From an uncultured Dorea sp. (GTDB lineage Bacteria > Bacillota > Clostridia > Lachnospirales > Lachnospiraceae): 64,000 nt of DNA. The notes under the pieces are model-generated. The model did not search any database and was not told where the DNA came from. It was given only the letters and a program-made list of their open reading frames with translations. The stretch lies in the NCBI GenBank assembly GCA_910587575.1, contig CAJULU010000002.1, positions 60,119 through 124,118 on the forward strand. Reading direction: 5' to 3'. The position numbers were made by a program, and so were the translations under genes. Shown here piece after piece: positions 33,596 to 43,058 of this stretch. Positions within the stretch are counted from its first letter, which is position 1. The number at the start of each line of letters is the position of its first letter.

Positions 33596-34657
33596 ATGAA
33601 AGAAAAAGTAATACGCTCCAGCAAAGAAAGCAACATTCTGGAAATCCATCATTCCGACAGCATCATCAACGCATATTATGACATGTCCGCACCGCTCCAG
33701 CTTACCTTTTCCTATAGCAGCGGCCTCCATGAAGATGACTACTACAATATCGTATCCGCATCTCCGGATAAAGACTACTTCTATGCGTCCCGCATCGTTT
33801 CCGATTTTCACAGGTTCAACGACCGTCCCCTGCACCAGCACAGCTTCTTTGAACTTCTGATTGTCTTAAAAGGCAGCATTATGCAGAAACTCGAGGACAA
33901 GGAATACCTGTATCCGGCCGGAACCTGCTGCCTGGTCAACCAGAACATTTTTCATATTGAAAAATACATCGGGGAAGCCCAGCTTCTCTTTATCGGCTTA
34001 TCCGTCAATTTTATCAGGGAATTACTGGAATCCCACAAGACCGCCTATTTCCAGAAAGAAGAAACTGCCTGTAATAATTCCATTTTCCAGTTCATGGACG
34101 CCAACATCCAATCCGGCGACGGGAAAAATTATCTGGATTTCCTTCCGGCATACCAGAACCGGAAGAATATCGAAGAGCTCCGCAAACTCTCCGATGCGCT
34201 GATACACTCCATGATGTTCCCCAGATTTGGCTCCACATACATTATCAAAGGGGTCATCTGCGAACTGTTCCAATATCTGGATACAAAACAGTTCTACCAC
34301 ATCAGCAAGGTGAAACTGCATTCCAGCTCCGACCAGCTCCTGTTTTCCCGTATCGGCCATCTGATGGAAGAAACCGATGGCCGTATGTCCCGCTCAGACT
34401 TAGAAAGCGCCTTGTGCTACAGCGGGAATTATATGAATACGATCGTCAACAAGTATGCGGGGATGAACCTTCACGACTACGGCCTGACTTTCAAATTGAA
34501 AAAAGCTGCCTCCCTTCTGGCAGATACAGACAAATCCATATCCGCCATAGAGACACAGCTTGGCTTCACGAACCGGACACATTTTTATAAAATGTTCAGG
34601 AAAAAGTACGGCGTCACGCCCGGGGAATACCGCAGTCAGCAGATAACATCTGCTTAA
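33596..34657 (+). CDS. AraC-family transcriptional regulator
   Basis: A 353-residue regulator. The N-terminal half contains a cupin-type sensor (about 65-150; DFHRFNDRPLHQHSFFELLIVLKGSIMQKLEDKEYLYPAGTCCLVNQNIFHIEKY). The C-terminal AraC double HTH (about 255-350) shows ESALCYSGNYMNTIVNKYAGMNLHDYGLTFKLKKAASLLADTDKSISAIETQLGFTNRTHFYKMFRKKYGVTPGEYR. It is divergent from the GPH-GH2 operon and presumably activates it when the cognate sugar is present. The ATG at 33596 follows AGAAAGG; the upstream extension of the frame overlaps the control region and lacks a signal. Confidence 0.9.
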   Translation: MKEKVIRSSKESNILEIHHSDSIINAYYDMSAPLQLTFSYSSGLHEDDYYNIVSASPDKDYFYASRIVSDFHRFNDRPLHQHSFFELLIVLKGSIMQKLEDKEYLYPAGTCCLVNQNIFHIEKYIGEAQLLFIGLSVNFIRELLESHKTAYFQKEETACNNSIFQFMDANIQSGDGKNYLDFLPAYQNRKNIEELRKLSDALIHSMMFPRFGSTYIIKGVICELFQYLDTKQFYHISKVKLHSSSDQLLFSRIGHLMEETDGRMSRSDLESALCYSGNYMNTIVNKYAGMNLHDYGLTFKLKKAASLLADTDKSISAIETQLGFTNRTHFYKMFRKKYGVTPGEYRSQQITSA

Positions 34658-34699
34658 AAATCCCGGTATGCCCACTTTTTAAGCCGCCCACTTCTACAG

Positions 34700-35923
34700 T
34701 CATGACAGGTATTGCTTCCCATGCCTCCACAGTCCTGCCCGCCAGTGGCAGAATGCATTCCCGCAGGTAATCATGGCCGCTATCGAAATAATCAGAATGC
34801 AGATCAGAAGCATACGCTTCACACCAAACAGATCAATCACAATTCCCGAATACAGCAGGCTGATAATCCCCGCCACGCTGTTATACACCCCGTCCGCAAT
34901 ATTATGTCCAAGATTGCGGAACGCAGGAGTTACATTTCTCTCTGTAACACTCCGCATAGTGGGCAAAAGAATCCCCACACTTACATTTAACAGGAAGGAC
35001 CCCGCAAAGACCATGACCGGCGAAACAGCCCCGAATGCCAGAACCATCGCCAGAAGTGGCAGCACTGTAATCATTACATACCGCAGACGAAGCGAGTACC
35101 GCTCCATCCTGTCCGCAATCGCAATAAAGGGCACCTGTACAATGGCACAGATAAAAGCGTCAAGCCCCAGATCCGAAACCGTGCCCCCGACACTCTGAAG
35201 AACCGTTGCCTTCAGATTATTCATCGGTGCGACCGCCAGTCCCACCAACAGCAAAATCAGAATCAGATAACGGTAGGAATGCACAGAAAACACCTGTTTC
35301 AAAGAATGCATGGAAAAACCACCCTCCCGCACCTTCTTCTCCTGCGCCTCTCTCTCCCGCCCCATGTTCCCGCCATCCGGAAGCATGACCGCAGCCGCAA
35401 TGCCCGTCAGCAGGAAGAACGTCCCAAAAATCAGCATAAAATAATAACCCCATCCGGAAATAAGCCTTCCCAGCACCACAGACGTAACCGCAAAAAACAA
35501 CGACGGCAGACAGCGGATCTTCCCGTAAACCGCAAGATTATTTCCACAGGTCAGCAGAAGCCAGGAATCGATATTCGTTGCATTAGGCAGGCACACAAAC
35601 CCCAGCAGCGGATATAAGACCGCAAGCACCGGAACGCTTTCATAAGAAAAATAAATCAGATACATCAGCACTCCCGCCGCCAGGAAGCAAAAAACCGACA
35701 CCTTTCGGTTCGTGCGGAAACGGTCGCACACCATTCCCCATACAAAAGATCCCAGTAATGCCGCCAGCAGATTCGAAGCCAGAAACATGCTGACAACCGT
35801 ATTGGAAATCCCCTTTGACAAAAGATAAGACATCAGAAAACCAAGAAACGAAGCATGGAAACTCCAGTACGAGATTTCAAGCAGCGAAAACCCGATCCAA
35901 TATGATTTCTTCATTGTCTTCAT
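34700..35923 (-). CDS. MFS transporter (MFS_1-like)
   Basis: A 407-residue transporter with 12 hydrophobic segments. It starts KSYWIGFSLLEISYWSFHASFLGFLMSYLLSKGIS and includes SFVWGMVCDRFRTNRKV (the MFS loop 2-3 motif) and, at the start of the second half, FSVHSYRYLILILLLVGLAVAPMNNLKATVL. The closest general group is the MFS_1-like/LacY-type branch, suggesting a sugar or glycoside. It is convergent with the first AraC regulator and divergent from a second AraC regulator (36081), which is its likely controller. ATG at 35923 follows GAGGG. Confidence 0.85.
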   Translation of the reverse strand: MKTMKKSYWIGFSLLEISYWSFHASFLGFLMSYLLSKGISNTVVSMFLASNLLAALLGSFVWGMVCDRFRTNRKVSVFCFLAAGVLMYLIYFSYESVPVLAVLYPLLGFVCLPNATNIDSWLLLTCGNNLAVYGKIRCLPSLFFAVTSVVLGRLISGWGYYFMLIFGTFFLLTGIAAAVMLPDGGNMGREREAQEKKVREGGFSMHSLKQVFSVHSYRYLILILLLVGLAVAPMNNLKATVLQSVGGTVSDLGLDAFICAIVQVPFIAIADRMERYSLRLRYVMITVLPLLAMVLAFGAVSPVMVFAGSFLLNVSVGILLPTMRSVTERNVTPAFRNLGHNIADGVYNSVAGIISLLYSGIVIDLFGVKRMLLICILIISIAAMITCGNAFCHWRAGLWRHGKQYLS

Positions 35924-36080
35924 AATATTTTCCCTCACATTCTATATACCAGATCTTAACCAAATTATAGAAAATCATTGACGTTATGGGAATATCATTT
36001 ATAATCGGATATATAGACAAAATTGCACCTGCCAGATACCGCAGGGCATTACCCTGGACAGAGCGAAAGGAGATTCTAAT

Positions 36081-36929
36081 ATGCTACAGTTTTCAGCATA
36101 TCTCTATGACCAAGACCTTGATTTTTATAATGTACCCCTTCCTTTTCTGGTGCACAGCTGCGGCAGGATTACCTTTAACGGCAATAAGAATCTGAATATC
36201 AACCGGCAGAATGGCAGACGAGATTTTCAGATCATCTATATCCACCAGGGAAAAGGCCATTTTCTCCTAAATGGAAGGGAAACGGTGCTGGACGAAGGAT
36301 GTACCGTCATCTACCAGCCCTATGAAATCCAGCGCTATTCCTTTTGTTACCAGGAAAATGCACAGTTCTACTGGCTTCACTTTTCAGGGAGCGATATCCC
36401 CGGCATCCTTCACGAGGCACGGTTGGACCGGCAGATCGTCGACACCGGAATGGCTTCCTACATCCCGGTCCTCTTTGAAGGAATCATCCGGGAACTGATC
36501 ATGAAGCAGCCCGGCTATCTTCAGCTTTCCAACTTAAAAGGGCAGGAGCTTATCTGGCTTTTGTCCAGGGAAGCACAGAAGCAGGAACACCGGAACAGGA
36601 ACGGCTATAATGCGGAGATGGAAGAGATCCTTGGAACCATCCATCTGAACTACCATCAGGATCTGACCATAGAACAGCTGGCAAGAGAATACGGGACCAG
36701 CACCGGCTGGTTCATCAAAGAATTCTCCAGATATACCGGCTGCACTCCCAAGAAATATATTAATGAAGTCCGGCTGAACCATGCAAAGGAGCTGCTTACC
36801 TCAACCAACTATAACATCAGCAAGATTTCCACTGTATGCGGGTTCGAGAATCCTTTGTATTTCAGCAGATCTTTTCAGAAAAACTATCATATGGCGCCGA
36901 CGAAATACCGGAATACACTAAAAGCGTGA
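36081..36929 (+). CDS. AraC-family transcriptional regulator
   Basis: A 282-residue regulator. An AraC_binding cupin domain (about 15-145) with FQIIYIHQGKGHFLLNGRETVLDEGCTVIYQPYEIQRYSF is followed by a double HTH (about 180-280): EEILGTIHLNYHQDLTIEQLAREYGTSTGWFIKEFSRYTGCTPKKYINEVRLNHAKELLTSTNYNISKISTVCGFENPLYFSRSFQKNYHMAPTKYR. It is transcribed away from the MFS transporter at 34700-35923, which it probably regulates, and is followed 36 bases later by an AAA/PD-(D/E)XK gene that may simply read through. AAAGGAG precedes the ATG. Confidence 0.9.
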   Translation: MLQFSAYLYDQDLDFYNVPLPFLVHSCGRITFNGNKNLNINRQNGRRDFQIIYIHQGKGHFLLNGRETVLDEGCTVIYQPYEIQRYSFCYQENAQFYWLHFSGSDIPGILHEARLDRQIVDTGMASYIPVLFEGIIRELIMKQPGYLQLSNLKGQELIWLLSREAQKQEHRNRNGYNAEMEEILGTIHLNYHQDLTIEQLAREYGTSTGWFIKEFSRYTGCTPKKYINEVRLNHAKELLTSTNYNISKISTVCGFENPLYFSRSFQKNYHMAPTKYRNTLKA

Positions 36930-36965
36930 TAGGACAGTTTCCGCAGGAATTTATGGAGGGCAACT

Positions 36966-38561
36966 ATGCCAAAAAGATTTAACGTCACCGGTGTATGCAT
37001 ACCGGAATTGCATTACATGGTAAATACAAAAAATCAGATCGATCAGATCATCGCAGACTATATCCGGAAAGGAAGCTATTTTACCATAAACCGCGCCCGG
37101 CAGTTCGGTAAAACAACCACCCTGTACCTCTTAGAGCGGCAGCTTCGGGAACAGTATACCGTGATACGCTTAAGCTTTGAGGCTGCTGACGAACTGTTCC
37201 AGTCCCTGTATACCTTTACCAAAGGGCTCATTCGCAGCATTAGCCGGGAATTGAAAATGCAGGAAACAGAAAACAGCCTGATACGGCAATGGGAACAGCC
37301 TGTTTCCCACGACCTTCCATTTTCTGATCTGAGCGACCGGATTACAGACTTGTGTTCGGGCAATGATAAAAAGATCATACTCATGATCGATGAAGTTGAT
37401 AAAAGTGCCGATAATCAGATCTTTCTGTCTTTCCTCGGATTACTGAGAAATAAATATTTAGGGCAGCAGCAGCAAAGGGACCTCACCTTTCAGTCCGTGA
37501 TACTGGCAGGCGTCTATGACATTAAAAATCTAAAATTAAAGCTTCATCCTGAAGAAGAGACCAAATATAACAGCCCCTGGAATATAGCCGCTGACTTTCA
37601 TCTTGATCTTAGCTTTCAGCCGGAGGATATTGCCGGAATGCTTGCGGACTATGAGGCAGACTATCACACGGGCATGGATATCCCTGCGCTCAGCCGATGG
37701 ATTTATGAGTACACTGACGGATATCCTTATATGGTATCCCGTATCTGCATGCTGATCGAAGAACGGGCGGCTGGCAGCAAGGACTTTCCCACACGAAAAG
37801 ACGCCTGGACAAAGTCTGGATTTTTATATGCTATCCGCTTATTTTTGCAGGACACCAACACGCTCTTTGACGATATGGTAAAGACTCTAAAGCAGTATCC
37901 TCTTCTGAAGGAGCGGATAGAAGATATTCTGTTTTGCGGTACACGGTATACGTTTGAAAGCAACAGTCCTCTCATCAACATCGGCGTGATGTTCGGGTTT
38001 CTGAAAAACCGTGAAAATATGGTCGCAGTTGCTAACCGTATCTATGAAACAAAAATGTATAATCTGTTCCTTTCCGAGCGTGAGCTTCATTCTGCGCATC
38101 TGCCGGAACTGAGAGATAACGGAACCAGTCATGGTACGACATTCATCCTGCACGGAATGCTTCAGATGAATATTGTAATGGAAAAATTTTATGAATATTA
38201 TGAAGAGATCTTCAAAAATGCCAATGAAAAATTTTTAGAAAATGAGGGCCGCCGTCTTTTTCTTATGTATCTGCGCCCAATTATAAATGGGGCAGGGAAT
38301 TACTACATCGAAGCACAGACCCGGGATCAGACTCGAACAGATGTGATCATTGATTACAGGGGACAGCGTTTTATTGTTGAGATGAAGCTCTGGCATGGGA
38401 AATCTTATCATGAGCGGGGCCAACGGCAGCTTCTTTCTTATCTGGATGATTACCGGCTGGATATGGGATATCTGCTCAGTTTTAACTTTAATAAGAATAA
38501 GCAGACGGGTATTCATGAGATTGTACTGGACGGGAAAAAGATTCTGGAAGTCGTAGTATAG
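36966..38561 (+). CDS. AAA-like ATPase with C-terminal PD-(D/E)XK nuclease-like domain
   Basis: An intact 531-residue member of the same broad family as the pieces at 2-373 and 9888-10428. N-terminal PELHYMVNTKNQIDQIIADYIRKGSYFTINRARQFGKTTTLYLL carries Walker A (RQFGKTT, about residue 47). Walker B is KIILMIDEVDKS (about 140). The C-terminal nuclease-like domain contains INGAGNYYIEAQTRD, the acid in RTDVIIDY and ExK in FIVEMKLWHG (about 475), ending LLSFNFNKNKQTG. Function is unknown; the pairing of ATPase and nuclease fold and the many degraded copies suggest a mobile or conflict-related role, which is inference. ATG follows TGGAGG. Confidence 0.85.
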   Translation: MPKRFNVTGVCIPELHYMVNTKNQIDQIIADYIRKGSYFTINRARQFGKTTTLYLLERQLREQYTVIRLSFEAADELFQSLYTFTKGLIRSISRELKMQETENSLIRQWEQPVSHDLPFSDLSDRITDLCSGNDKKIILMIDEVDKSADNQIFLSFLGLLRNKYLGQQQQRDLTFQSVILAGVYDIKNLKLKLHPEEETKYNSPWNIAADFHLDLSFQPEDIAGMLADYEADYHTGMDIPALSRWIYEYTDGYPYMVSRICMLIEERAAGSKDFPTRKDAWTKSGFLYAIRLFLQDTNTLFDDMVKTLKQYPLLKERIEDILFCGTRYTFESNSPLINIGVMFGFLKNRENMVAVANRIYETKMYNLFLSERELHSAHLPELRDNGTSHGTTFILHGMLQMNIVMEKFYEYYEEIFKNANEKFLENEGRRLFLMYLRPIINGAGNYYIEAQTRDQTRTDVIIDYRGQRFIVEMKLWHGKSYHERGQRQLLSYLDDYRLDMGYLLSFNFNKNKQTGIHEIVLDGKKILEVVV

Positions 38562-38613
38562 TGGTTGTGAACGAGTGATCATAAGGGGGCGTTTAATCAT
38601 TTAATACTTGCCG

Positions 38614-38720
38614 TAAGGGGCTGTCGGGAAATGTTGGACTTTCTGCAATATATGTCATACTTCCTCAAGGGAAATCTCTATATATTGTCTGAAAGGCATC
38701 ATTTTCCGACAGCCCTCTTA
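38614..38720. repeat. Long GGGGCTGTCGGGAAA-type inverted repeat, copy 2
   Basis: TAAGGGGCTGTCGGGAAAT (38614-38632) and ATTTTCCGACAGCCCTCTTA (38701-38720) form a near-perfect inverted repeat. Pairing continues inward imperfectly (CAATATAT near 38645 with ATATATTG near 38680), so the whole 107 bases could fold into one long hairpin, as in a MITE or REPIN. It lies between convergent genes and shares its arm with the hairpin at 26977-27027. Confidence 0.6.
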
Positions 38721-38732
38721 AAGTGATTTGTG

Positions 38733-39347
38733 CTAACCTAATTTTTTCACATATGCGCCATTCTCTCTGACGAATCCCATTTTCTCCAGATAAGTCCCAT
38801 GAGCCTTAGACTCTTCCTCAGAATACACGAGCGTACGGATCCCTTTTGCCGGCAGTTTTGAATATAAATACGCTCCTACGGAACAGTCCCGGTACGCAGG
38901 CACCGAGTAGTCGAGAGTCACGTCCACAACGCCTTCTTCCCGCTCTTTTCCCAGCATTACTCCCGCCGGATCTCCATTTAAGCACACCATATACGCCCGG
39001 TCTGTCTCCGGATTTTCCTTGGAAAACCCGGGAAAGAATTTCTCAATATCCATACGGTAATAGTCCAGGATATAACCCAGCAGTCCGTCATCGCTCTTCA
39101 TTTCCACCAGGTCATAATTCTGTTCCTTCTTACTGAGTTTTACCAGGTTATAGACATTGATGGCAACCAGGAAAAGGTTCATAAGAGCCGTAGGATAGGA
39201 ATGGATGATCAGCGCATACACACAGAAAATACCGCTTCCTATGGTATTAATCACTCTCAGTTTTATTACCGATGACATCAGCATAGACACCACCACCAGC
39301 ATGGAGCCTAAGTATCCCACCATTTCAATCAGCATTGAGGCATTCAT
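38733..39347 (-). CDS. YgjV-like membrane domain fused to a GNAT-like domain
   Basis: A 204-residue protein in two parts. Residues 1-75 contain three membrane segments (MLIEMVGYLGSMLVVVSMLMSS, VINTIGSGIFCVYALIIHSYPTAL, LFLVAINVYNLVKL), the YgjV-type arrangement. Residues 80-204 are soluble and read like a compact acetyltransferase fold: GVVDVTLDYSVPAYRDCSVGAYLYSKLPAKGIRTLVYSEEESKAHGTYLEKMGFVRENGAYVKKLG, whose end (YLEKMGF) is typical of GNAT proteins. It is the last gene of the nucleoside operon (30 bases after deoC). Substrate and role are unknown; a membrane-tethered acetyltransferase or a sensor is possible. Confidence 0.7.
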   Translation of the reverse strand: MNASMLIEMVGYLGSMLVVVSMLMSSVIKLRVINTIGSGIFCVYALIIHSYPTALMNLFLVAINVYNLVKLSKKEQNYDLVEMKSDDGLLGYILDYYRMDIEKFFPGFSKENPETDRAYMVCLNGDPAGVMLGKEREEGVVDVTLDYSVPAYRDCSVGAYLYSKLPAKGIRTLVYSEEESKAHGTYLEKMGFVRENGAYVKKLG

Positions 39348-39377
39348 CGCAATCTCTTCTCCTTCGTATCCTTCTTA

Positions 39378-40046
39378 TTAATATCCCGTTCCTGCATCCG
39401 TGTTTTTCATACTCCTGACCAGCCGGCTTGTTCCCAGCCTGTCTGTGCCAAGCCGCAGGAATTCTTCTGCATCCGCAAAGGAGGAAATGCCGCCTGCCGC
39501 TTTGATCTTCACGTCTTTTCCCACATGCTTTCTCATCAGTTCCACATCCGCAAAGGTCGCTCCTCCTGTCGAGAATCCCGTAGATGTCTTGATATATTCC
39601 GCCCCTGCATTCGTGACGATCTCGCACATCTTAATCTTCTCCTCTTCTGTAAGCAGGCAAGTCTCGATAATCACTTTCAGTATCTTCTGTCCGCAGGCTT
39701 CATGGATCTGGCGGATCTCATCTTCAATCTCCTGATATCTCTTATCTTTTAAGAAACCGATATTGATCACCATATCAATCTCATCCGCCCCGTTGGCAAT
39801 GGCGTCCTTCGTCTCGAAGACCTTTACGGCCGTGGTACTGTATCCATTGGGGAATCCGATCACCGTGCAGATGGGCAGCTTCCCTTCCACATATTCTGCC
39901 GCCTGCTTCACATAGGCCGCCGGGATACAGGCAGACGCAGCCTCATATTCTACTGCGTCGTCCAGGATCTGCCGGATTTCCTCCCATGTGGCAGACTGGC
40001 TCAGCAGCGTATGGTCAACAAGTTTCAGAACTTCTCTTTTCTTCAT
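39378..40046 (-). CDS. deoC: Deoxyribose-phosphate aldolase
   Basis: A 222-residue class I aldolase of the DeoC family. [21 protein letters not shown] opens the barrel; [33 protein letters not shown] with the acidic residue, [14 protein letters not shown], and [25 protein letters not shown] with the Schiff-base lysine (about 155), then [28 protein letters not shown], are all present. It cleaves 2-deoxyribose-5-phosphate to acetaldehyde and glyceraldehyde-3-phosphate, the last step after PNP and DeoB in the same operon. The start has GGAGGAG upstream. Confidence 0.96.
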   Translation of the reverse strand: MKKREVLKLVDHTLLSQSATWEEIRQILDDAVEYEAASACIPAAYVKQAAEYVEGKLPICTVIGFPNGYSTTAVKVFETKDAIANGADEIDMVINIGFLKDKRYQEIEDEIRQIHEACGQKILKVIIETCLLTEEEKIKMCEIVTNAGAEYIKTSTGFSTGGATFADVELMRKHVGKDVKIKAAGGISSFADAEEFLRLGTDRLGTSRLVRSMKNTDAGTGY

Positions 40047-40069
40047 TACCTTGACTCCTCCCCCTACAT

Positions 40070-41260
40070 TTACTTTAACTGATCAAGAATGGTACTTCCG
40101 ATGGTTCCCTCCGGCATATCCAGTCCAAAATTGTCAGCGATCGTTGCCCCGATCACCCCAAAGGTCTGTGCATCCTCAAGTCTCCCGAATCCTTCCATTG
40201 ACGGAGAATAAGCAAGGAACGGAACCTTTTCTCTCGTATGGTCCGTGCCTGTATGTGTGGGGTCATTGCCATGATCCGCCGTAATGATCAACAGATCGTC
40301 TTCCTTAAGAAGCCCTAATAATTCTCCCAGCTTCACATCGAACTTCTCCAGTTCCTGCGCATAGCCCTTCACATCCCTGCGGTGTCCCCATAATGCGTCA
40401 AAATCCACCAGATTCACATAACAAAGGCCTTCAAAATCCCTCTTAGCAATCTCGATCGTCTGCTCCATCCCGTGTACGGAACTCTTGGATTTGTTGGACT
40501 GGGTAAGTCCCTCCCCATCAAAGATATCGAAGATCTTTCCCACGGAGATCACATCCAGCCCGGCATCTTTTAACACGTTAAGCGCAGTCCGTCCGTAGGG
40601 CTTCAGCGCATAATCATGGCGGTTGCTGGTCCTTTTAAACTCGCCCTTCTTCCTGCCCACATACGGTCTTGCGATCACACGCCCTACCTTCCACTCGTCC
40701 TTCATGGTAATCTCACGGGCAATCTCACAGCAGCGGTATAATTCGTCCAGTCCAAATGTCTCCTCATTTCCGCAGATCTGAAGGACAGAGTCTGCAGATG
40801 TGTATACGATCATATGGCCGGTGGCGATTTCCTCCTCTGCAAGCTCTTCTAAGATCTCTGTCCCGCTGGCGCTCTTATTTCCGATGATCACACGTCCTGT
40901 CCTCTCCGACAGTTCATCCAGAAGCTCCTGTGGAAACCCATTCTCCGTAAATGTCTTGAAAGGCTTCGTGATATACAGCCCCATCATCTCCCAGTGGCCG
41001 GTCATCGTATCTTTTCCGGCGCTGGCTTCGCTCAGACAGGCATAGTATCCCAATGGCCGTTCTGAGGGCTCTACCTGCTTTAACGGATGCAGGTTCGCCA
41101 TTCCAAGCTTCCTAAGATTCGGGATATGGAACTCATCCATCTGCTGCGAGATATGGCCCAGCGTATCGGTTCCCGCATCCCCGTAATCCGCTGCGTCCGG
41201 CAGCGCCCCGACACCTAGGGAATCCACCACAATGGTAAATATACGTCTGTATTTCCTCAT
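40070..41260 (-). CDS. deoB: Phosphopentomutase
   Basis: A 396-residue alkaline-phosphatase-superfamily mutase. Motifs: [32 protein letters not shown] at the start (metal and phospho-acceptor threonine region), [46 protein letters not shown], and C-terminal [20 protein letters not shown] and [30 protein letters not shown] with metal-binding aspartates and histidines. It interconverts (deoxy)ribose-1- and -5-phosphate, linking purine-nucleoside phosphorylase to DeoC. Spacing to deoC is 23 bases and to the Crp/Fnr gene 16 bases, so all are in one operon. Confidence 0.96.
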   Translation of the reverse strand: MRKYRRIFTIVVDSLGVGALPDAADYGDAGTDTLGHISQQMDEFHIPNLRKLGMANLHPLKQVEPSERPLGYYACLSEASAGKDTMTGHWEMMGLYITKPFKTFTENGFPQELLDELSERTGRVIIGNKSASGTEILEELAEEEIATGHMIVYTSADSVLQICGNEETFGLDELYRCCEIAREITMKDEWKVGRVIARPYVGRKKGEFKRTSNRHDYALKPYGRTALNVLKDAGLDVISVGKIFDIFDGEGLTQSNKSKSSVHGMEQTIEIAKRDFEGLCYVNLVDFDALWGHRRDVKGYAQELEKFDVKLGELLGLLKEDDLLIITADHGNDPTHTGTDHTREKVPFLAYSPSMEGFGRLEDAQTFGVIGATIADNFGLDMPEGTIGSTILDQLK

Positions 41261-41276
41261 TCTTATACCCTCTTTC

Positions 41277-41987
41277 TTAATCCTTATACTGTTTTAACCG
41301 CAGAAACTGTTCTTTGGTAAGTGTAATCTTTCCATTTGCATTGGATATCCGTTCTTCGTTTTCCAATGACGCAATGGCCCGCTGGATACTCCTTACATTG
41401 TATCCGATCCGGTCCGCAAGCTCTGCCTGCGTCTTCATGACCCGGTGCCGTCCCCGATTGTCCGTCTGTCCGTTTTCGTAGGATTTGACCAGATAATCCA
41501 CCAGTCTTTCTTTGCAGTTCATGAATATGTATTCACGGTCAACGATCCTCTCGGAAGTTAGCGTTGCCATGATATTTTTCATCCTAAGGAACAGGGCATT
41601 CTCATCATGCCGGATCCAGTTCATATAACTGCCTGCCGGAATCTTAAGAAGCTTACAGTCCTTCGCCGCACAGACAGACACGCAGTATTCCGGAATATCT
41701 GCGAATATTTCAAAATCCCCGATGATATACATCTTTGTGAAATCCATAAAATAATACACACGGCCCATTCTCTGATGATCCACGCCCGTAATCTTTCCCG
41801 ACAGGATGATGTATACCATGTCGCCCGGCATTCCTGCCCGGAGAATGTACCGGCCGCTCTTCACCTCTTCGTATATCAGTTCTTCCACAATCCTGTCCGG
41901 CATGTAATCAAATAATTCCTTCAGATACCCGCTTCGGTCGGGTTCTGTCTTCTCTATAAGTTCTAATAACTGTTGTTTTGACTGCAT
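41277..41987 (-). CDS. Crp/Fnr-family transcriptional regulator in the nucleoside operon
   Basis: A 236-residue regulator. The N-terminal cyclic-nucleotide-binding-like beta barrel (about 25-140) contains [26 protein letters not shown] and [37 protein letters not shown]. The C-terminal winged HTH (about 165-235) has [31 protein letters not shown]. The typical cAMP-binding arginine-serine pair is not evident, and no FNR cysteine cluster is present, so the effector may be a nucleoside, a sugar phosphate or redox state. It is encoded between pnp and deoB and so is likely an autoregulator of the operon. A perfect palindrome at -41.5 of the operon promoter is the likely site. Confidence 0.88.
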   Translation of the reverse strand: MQSKQQLLELIEKTEPDRSGYLKELFDYMPDRIVEELIYEEVKSGRYILRAGMPGDMVYIILSGKITGVDHQRMGRVYYFMDFTKMYIIGDFEIFADIPEYCVSVCAAKDCKLLKIPAGSYMNWIRHDENALFLRMKNIMATLTSERIVDREYIFMNCKERLVDYLVKSYENGQTDNRGRHRVMKTQAELADRIGYNVRSIQRAIASLENEERISNANGKITLTKEQFLRLKQYKD

Positions 41988-42026
41988 CTTATCTCTCCCG
42001 GGAAATCATGCGGCCCTTACCGTACC

Positions 42027-42839
42027 CTACATACTTGTAACAATCATCGTGACCAGCTCTTTGAAGGACTTGGCCACTCGGTCGGCTGTCTCCTGCACCT
42101 CTTTGTGATTCAGTTCCTGCTTTGACAGGCCTGCCGCCATGTTGGTGATACAGGAGATACCGCAGACTTCCATTCCCATATGATGTGCTGCCATGGCCTC
42201 GCATGCCGTACTCATGCCGACGGCGTCTCCACCCCAGCTTCTTGCAAGCCTTATTTCCGCCGGAGTCTCATAATTCGGACCGGTAAACTGTACATAGACG
42301 CCCTCCTTGATATCAATCTTACACTGTGCTGCACATTTCCGGATCACGCTCTGCAGGCGCACACTGTAGACTTCGCTCATGTCCGGGAATCTGGTCCCTA
42401 ATTCATCCAGGTTCGGCCCGATCAGAGGGCTTGGGACGCCGGTCGTAATATGGTCTGTGATCAGCATGAAGTCGCCCGGCTGATAAGTGTCATTCACACC
42501 GCCCGCCGCATTGGTCAGAAGAATCTTCTTTGCACCGAGCATTCCCATCAGACGGGTCGGGAGTACCACGTCAGACATAGGATATCCTTCATAATAATGG
42601 ACACGTCCCTGCATGATCACAACAGGAGTTTCCTCCACATATCCGAATACGAAACGTCCCTTATGCCCCTTTACCGTAGATACCGGGAAGCCTTCAATCT
42701 CCGTATATTCCACAGTATCTGCAATCTTGATCCCGTCTGCATAATCACCCAGTCCGGAACCTAAAATCAAGGCAACCTCTGGTTTAAAATCAGTTTTTTC
42801 TCTTACGCTGGTTACGCATGTCATTAATTTGTTGTACAT
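42027..42839 (-). CDS. punA: Purine-nucleoside phosphorylase
   Basis: A 270-residue trimeric-type purine-nucleoside phosphorylase (PNP/MTAP family 2). Motifs: ALILGSGLGDYAD (phosphate-binding serine), VSTVKGHKGRFVFGYVEETPVVIMQGRVHYYEGYPM, ILLTNAAGGVNDTYQPGDFMLITDHI, YVQFTGPNYETPAEIR, and GGDAVGMSTACEAMAAHHMGMEVCGISCITNMAAGL with the base-binding asparagine. It splits purine (deoxy)nucleosides with phosphate, releasing (deoxy)ribose-1-phosphate for DeoB. It is the first gene of the operon pnp-crp/fnr-deoB-deoC-ygjV-GNAT. Start ATG is preceded by GGGATGTGAAGAG. Confidence 0.95.
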   Translation of the reverse strand: MYNKLMTCVTSVREKTDFKPEVALILGSGLGDYADGIKIADTVEYTEIEGFPVSTVKGHKGRFVFGYVEETPVVIMQGRVHYYEGYPMSDVVLPTRLMGMLGAKKILLTNAAGGVNDTYQPGDFMLITDHITTGVPSPLIGPNLDELGTRFPDMSEVYSVRLQSVIRKCAAQCKIDIKEGVYVQFTGPNYETPAEIRLARSWGGDAVGMSTACEAMAAHHMGMEVCGISCITNMAAGLSKQELNHKEVQETADRVAKSFKELVTMIVTSM

Positions 42840-42929
42840 CTCTTCACATCCCTTTCTTTTTCATTGTTATGATTCGGTTTGAAACCATGCTGCATAATAT
42901 ATAATAGATAAGAACTATGTTATAAATAA

Positions 42930-42971
42930 ATTATACATAATTTTTATTAATTTCAAAACGACATCTGTCGT
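42930..42971 (-). promoter_or_regulatory. Activator-dependent promoter of the nucleoside operon
   Basis: On the minus strand TATAAT (42935-42930) is preceded at 15 bases by TTGAAA, a poor spacing for unaided initiation. A perfect palindrome, ACGACA-TC-TGTCGT (42958-42971), is centred 41.5 bases upstream of the start site expected about 7 bases past the -10 box. That is the classic class II position for Crp/Fnr activators. The Crp/Fnr gene in the operon is the obvious candidate. Confidence 0.6.
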
Positions 42972-43058
42972 ATTTGGTGATGTTTTATCATTTTGGGATA
43001 TATGCACAAAAATATTTACACGTTTTTGACTACTTTTCACAAAAGACTTGTTCTTAAG

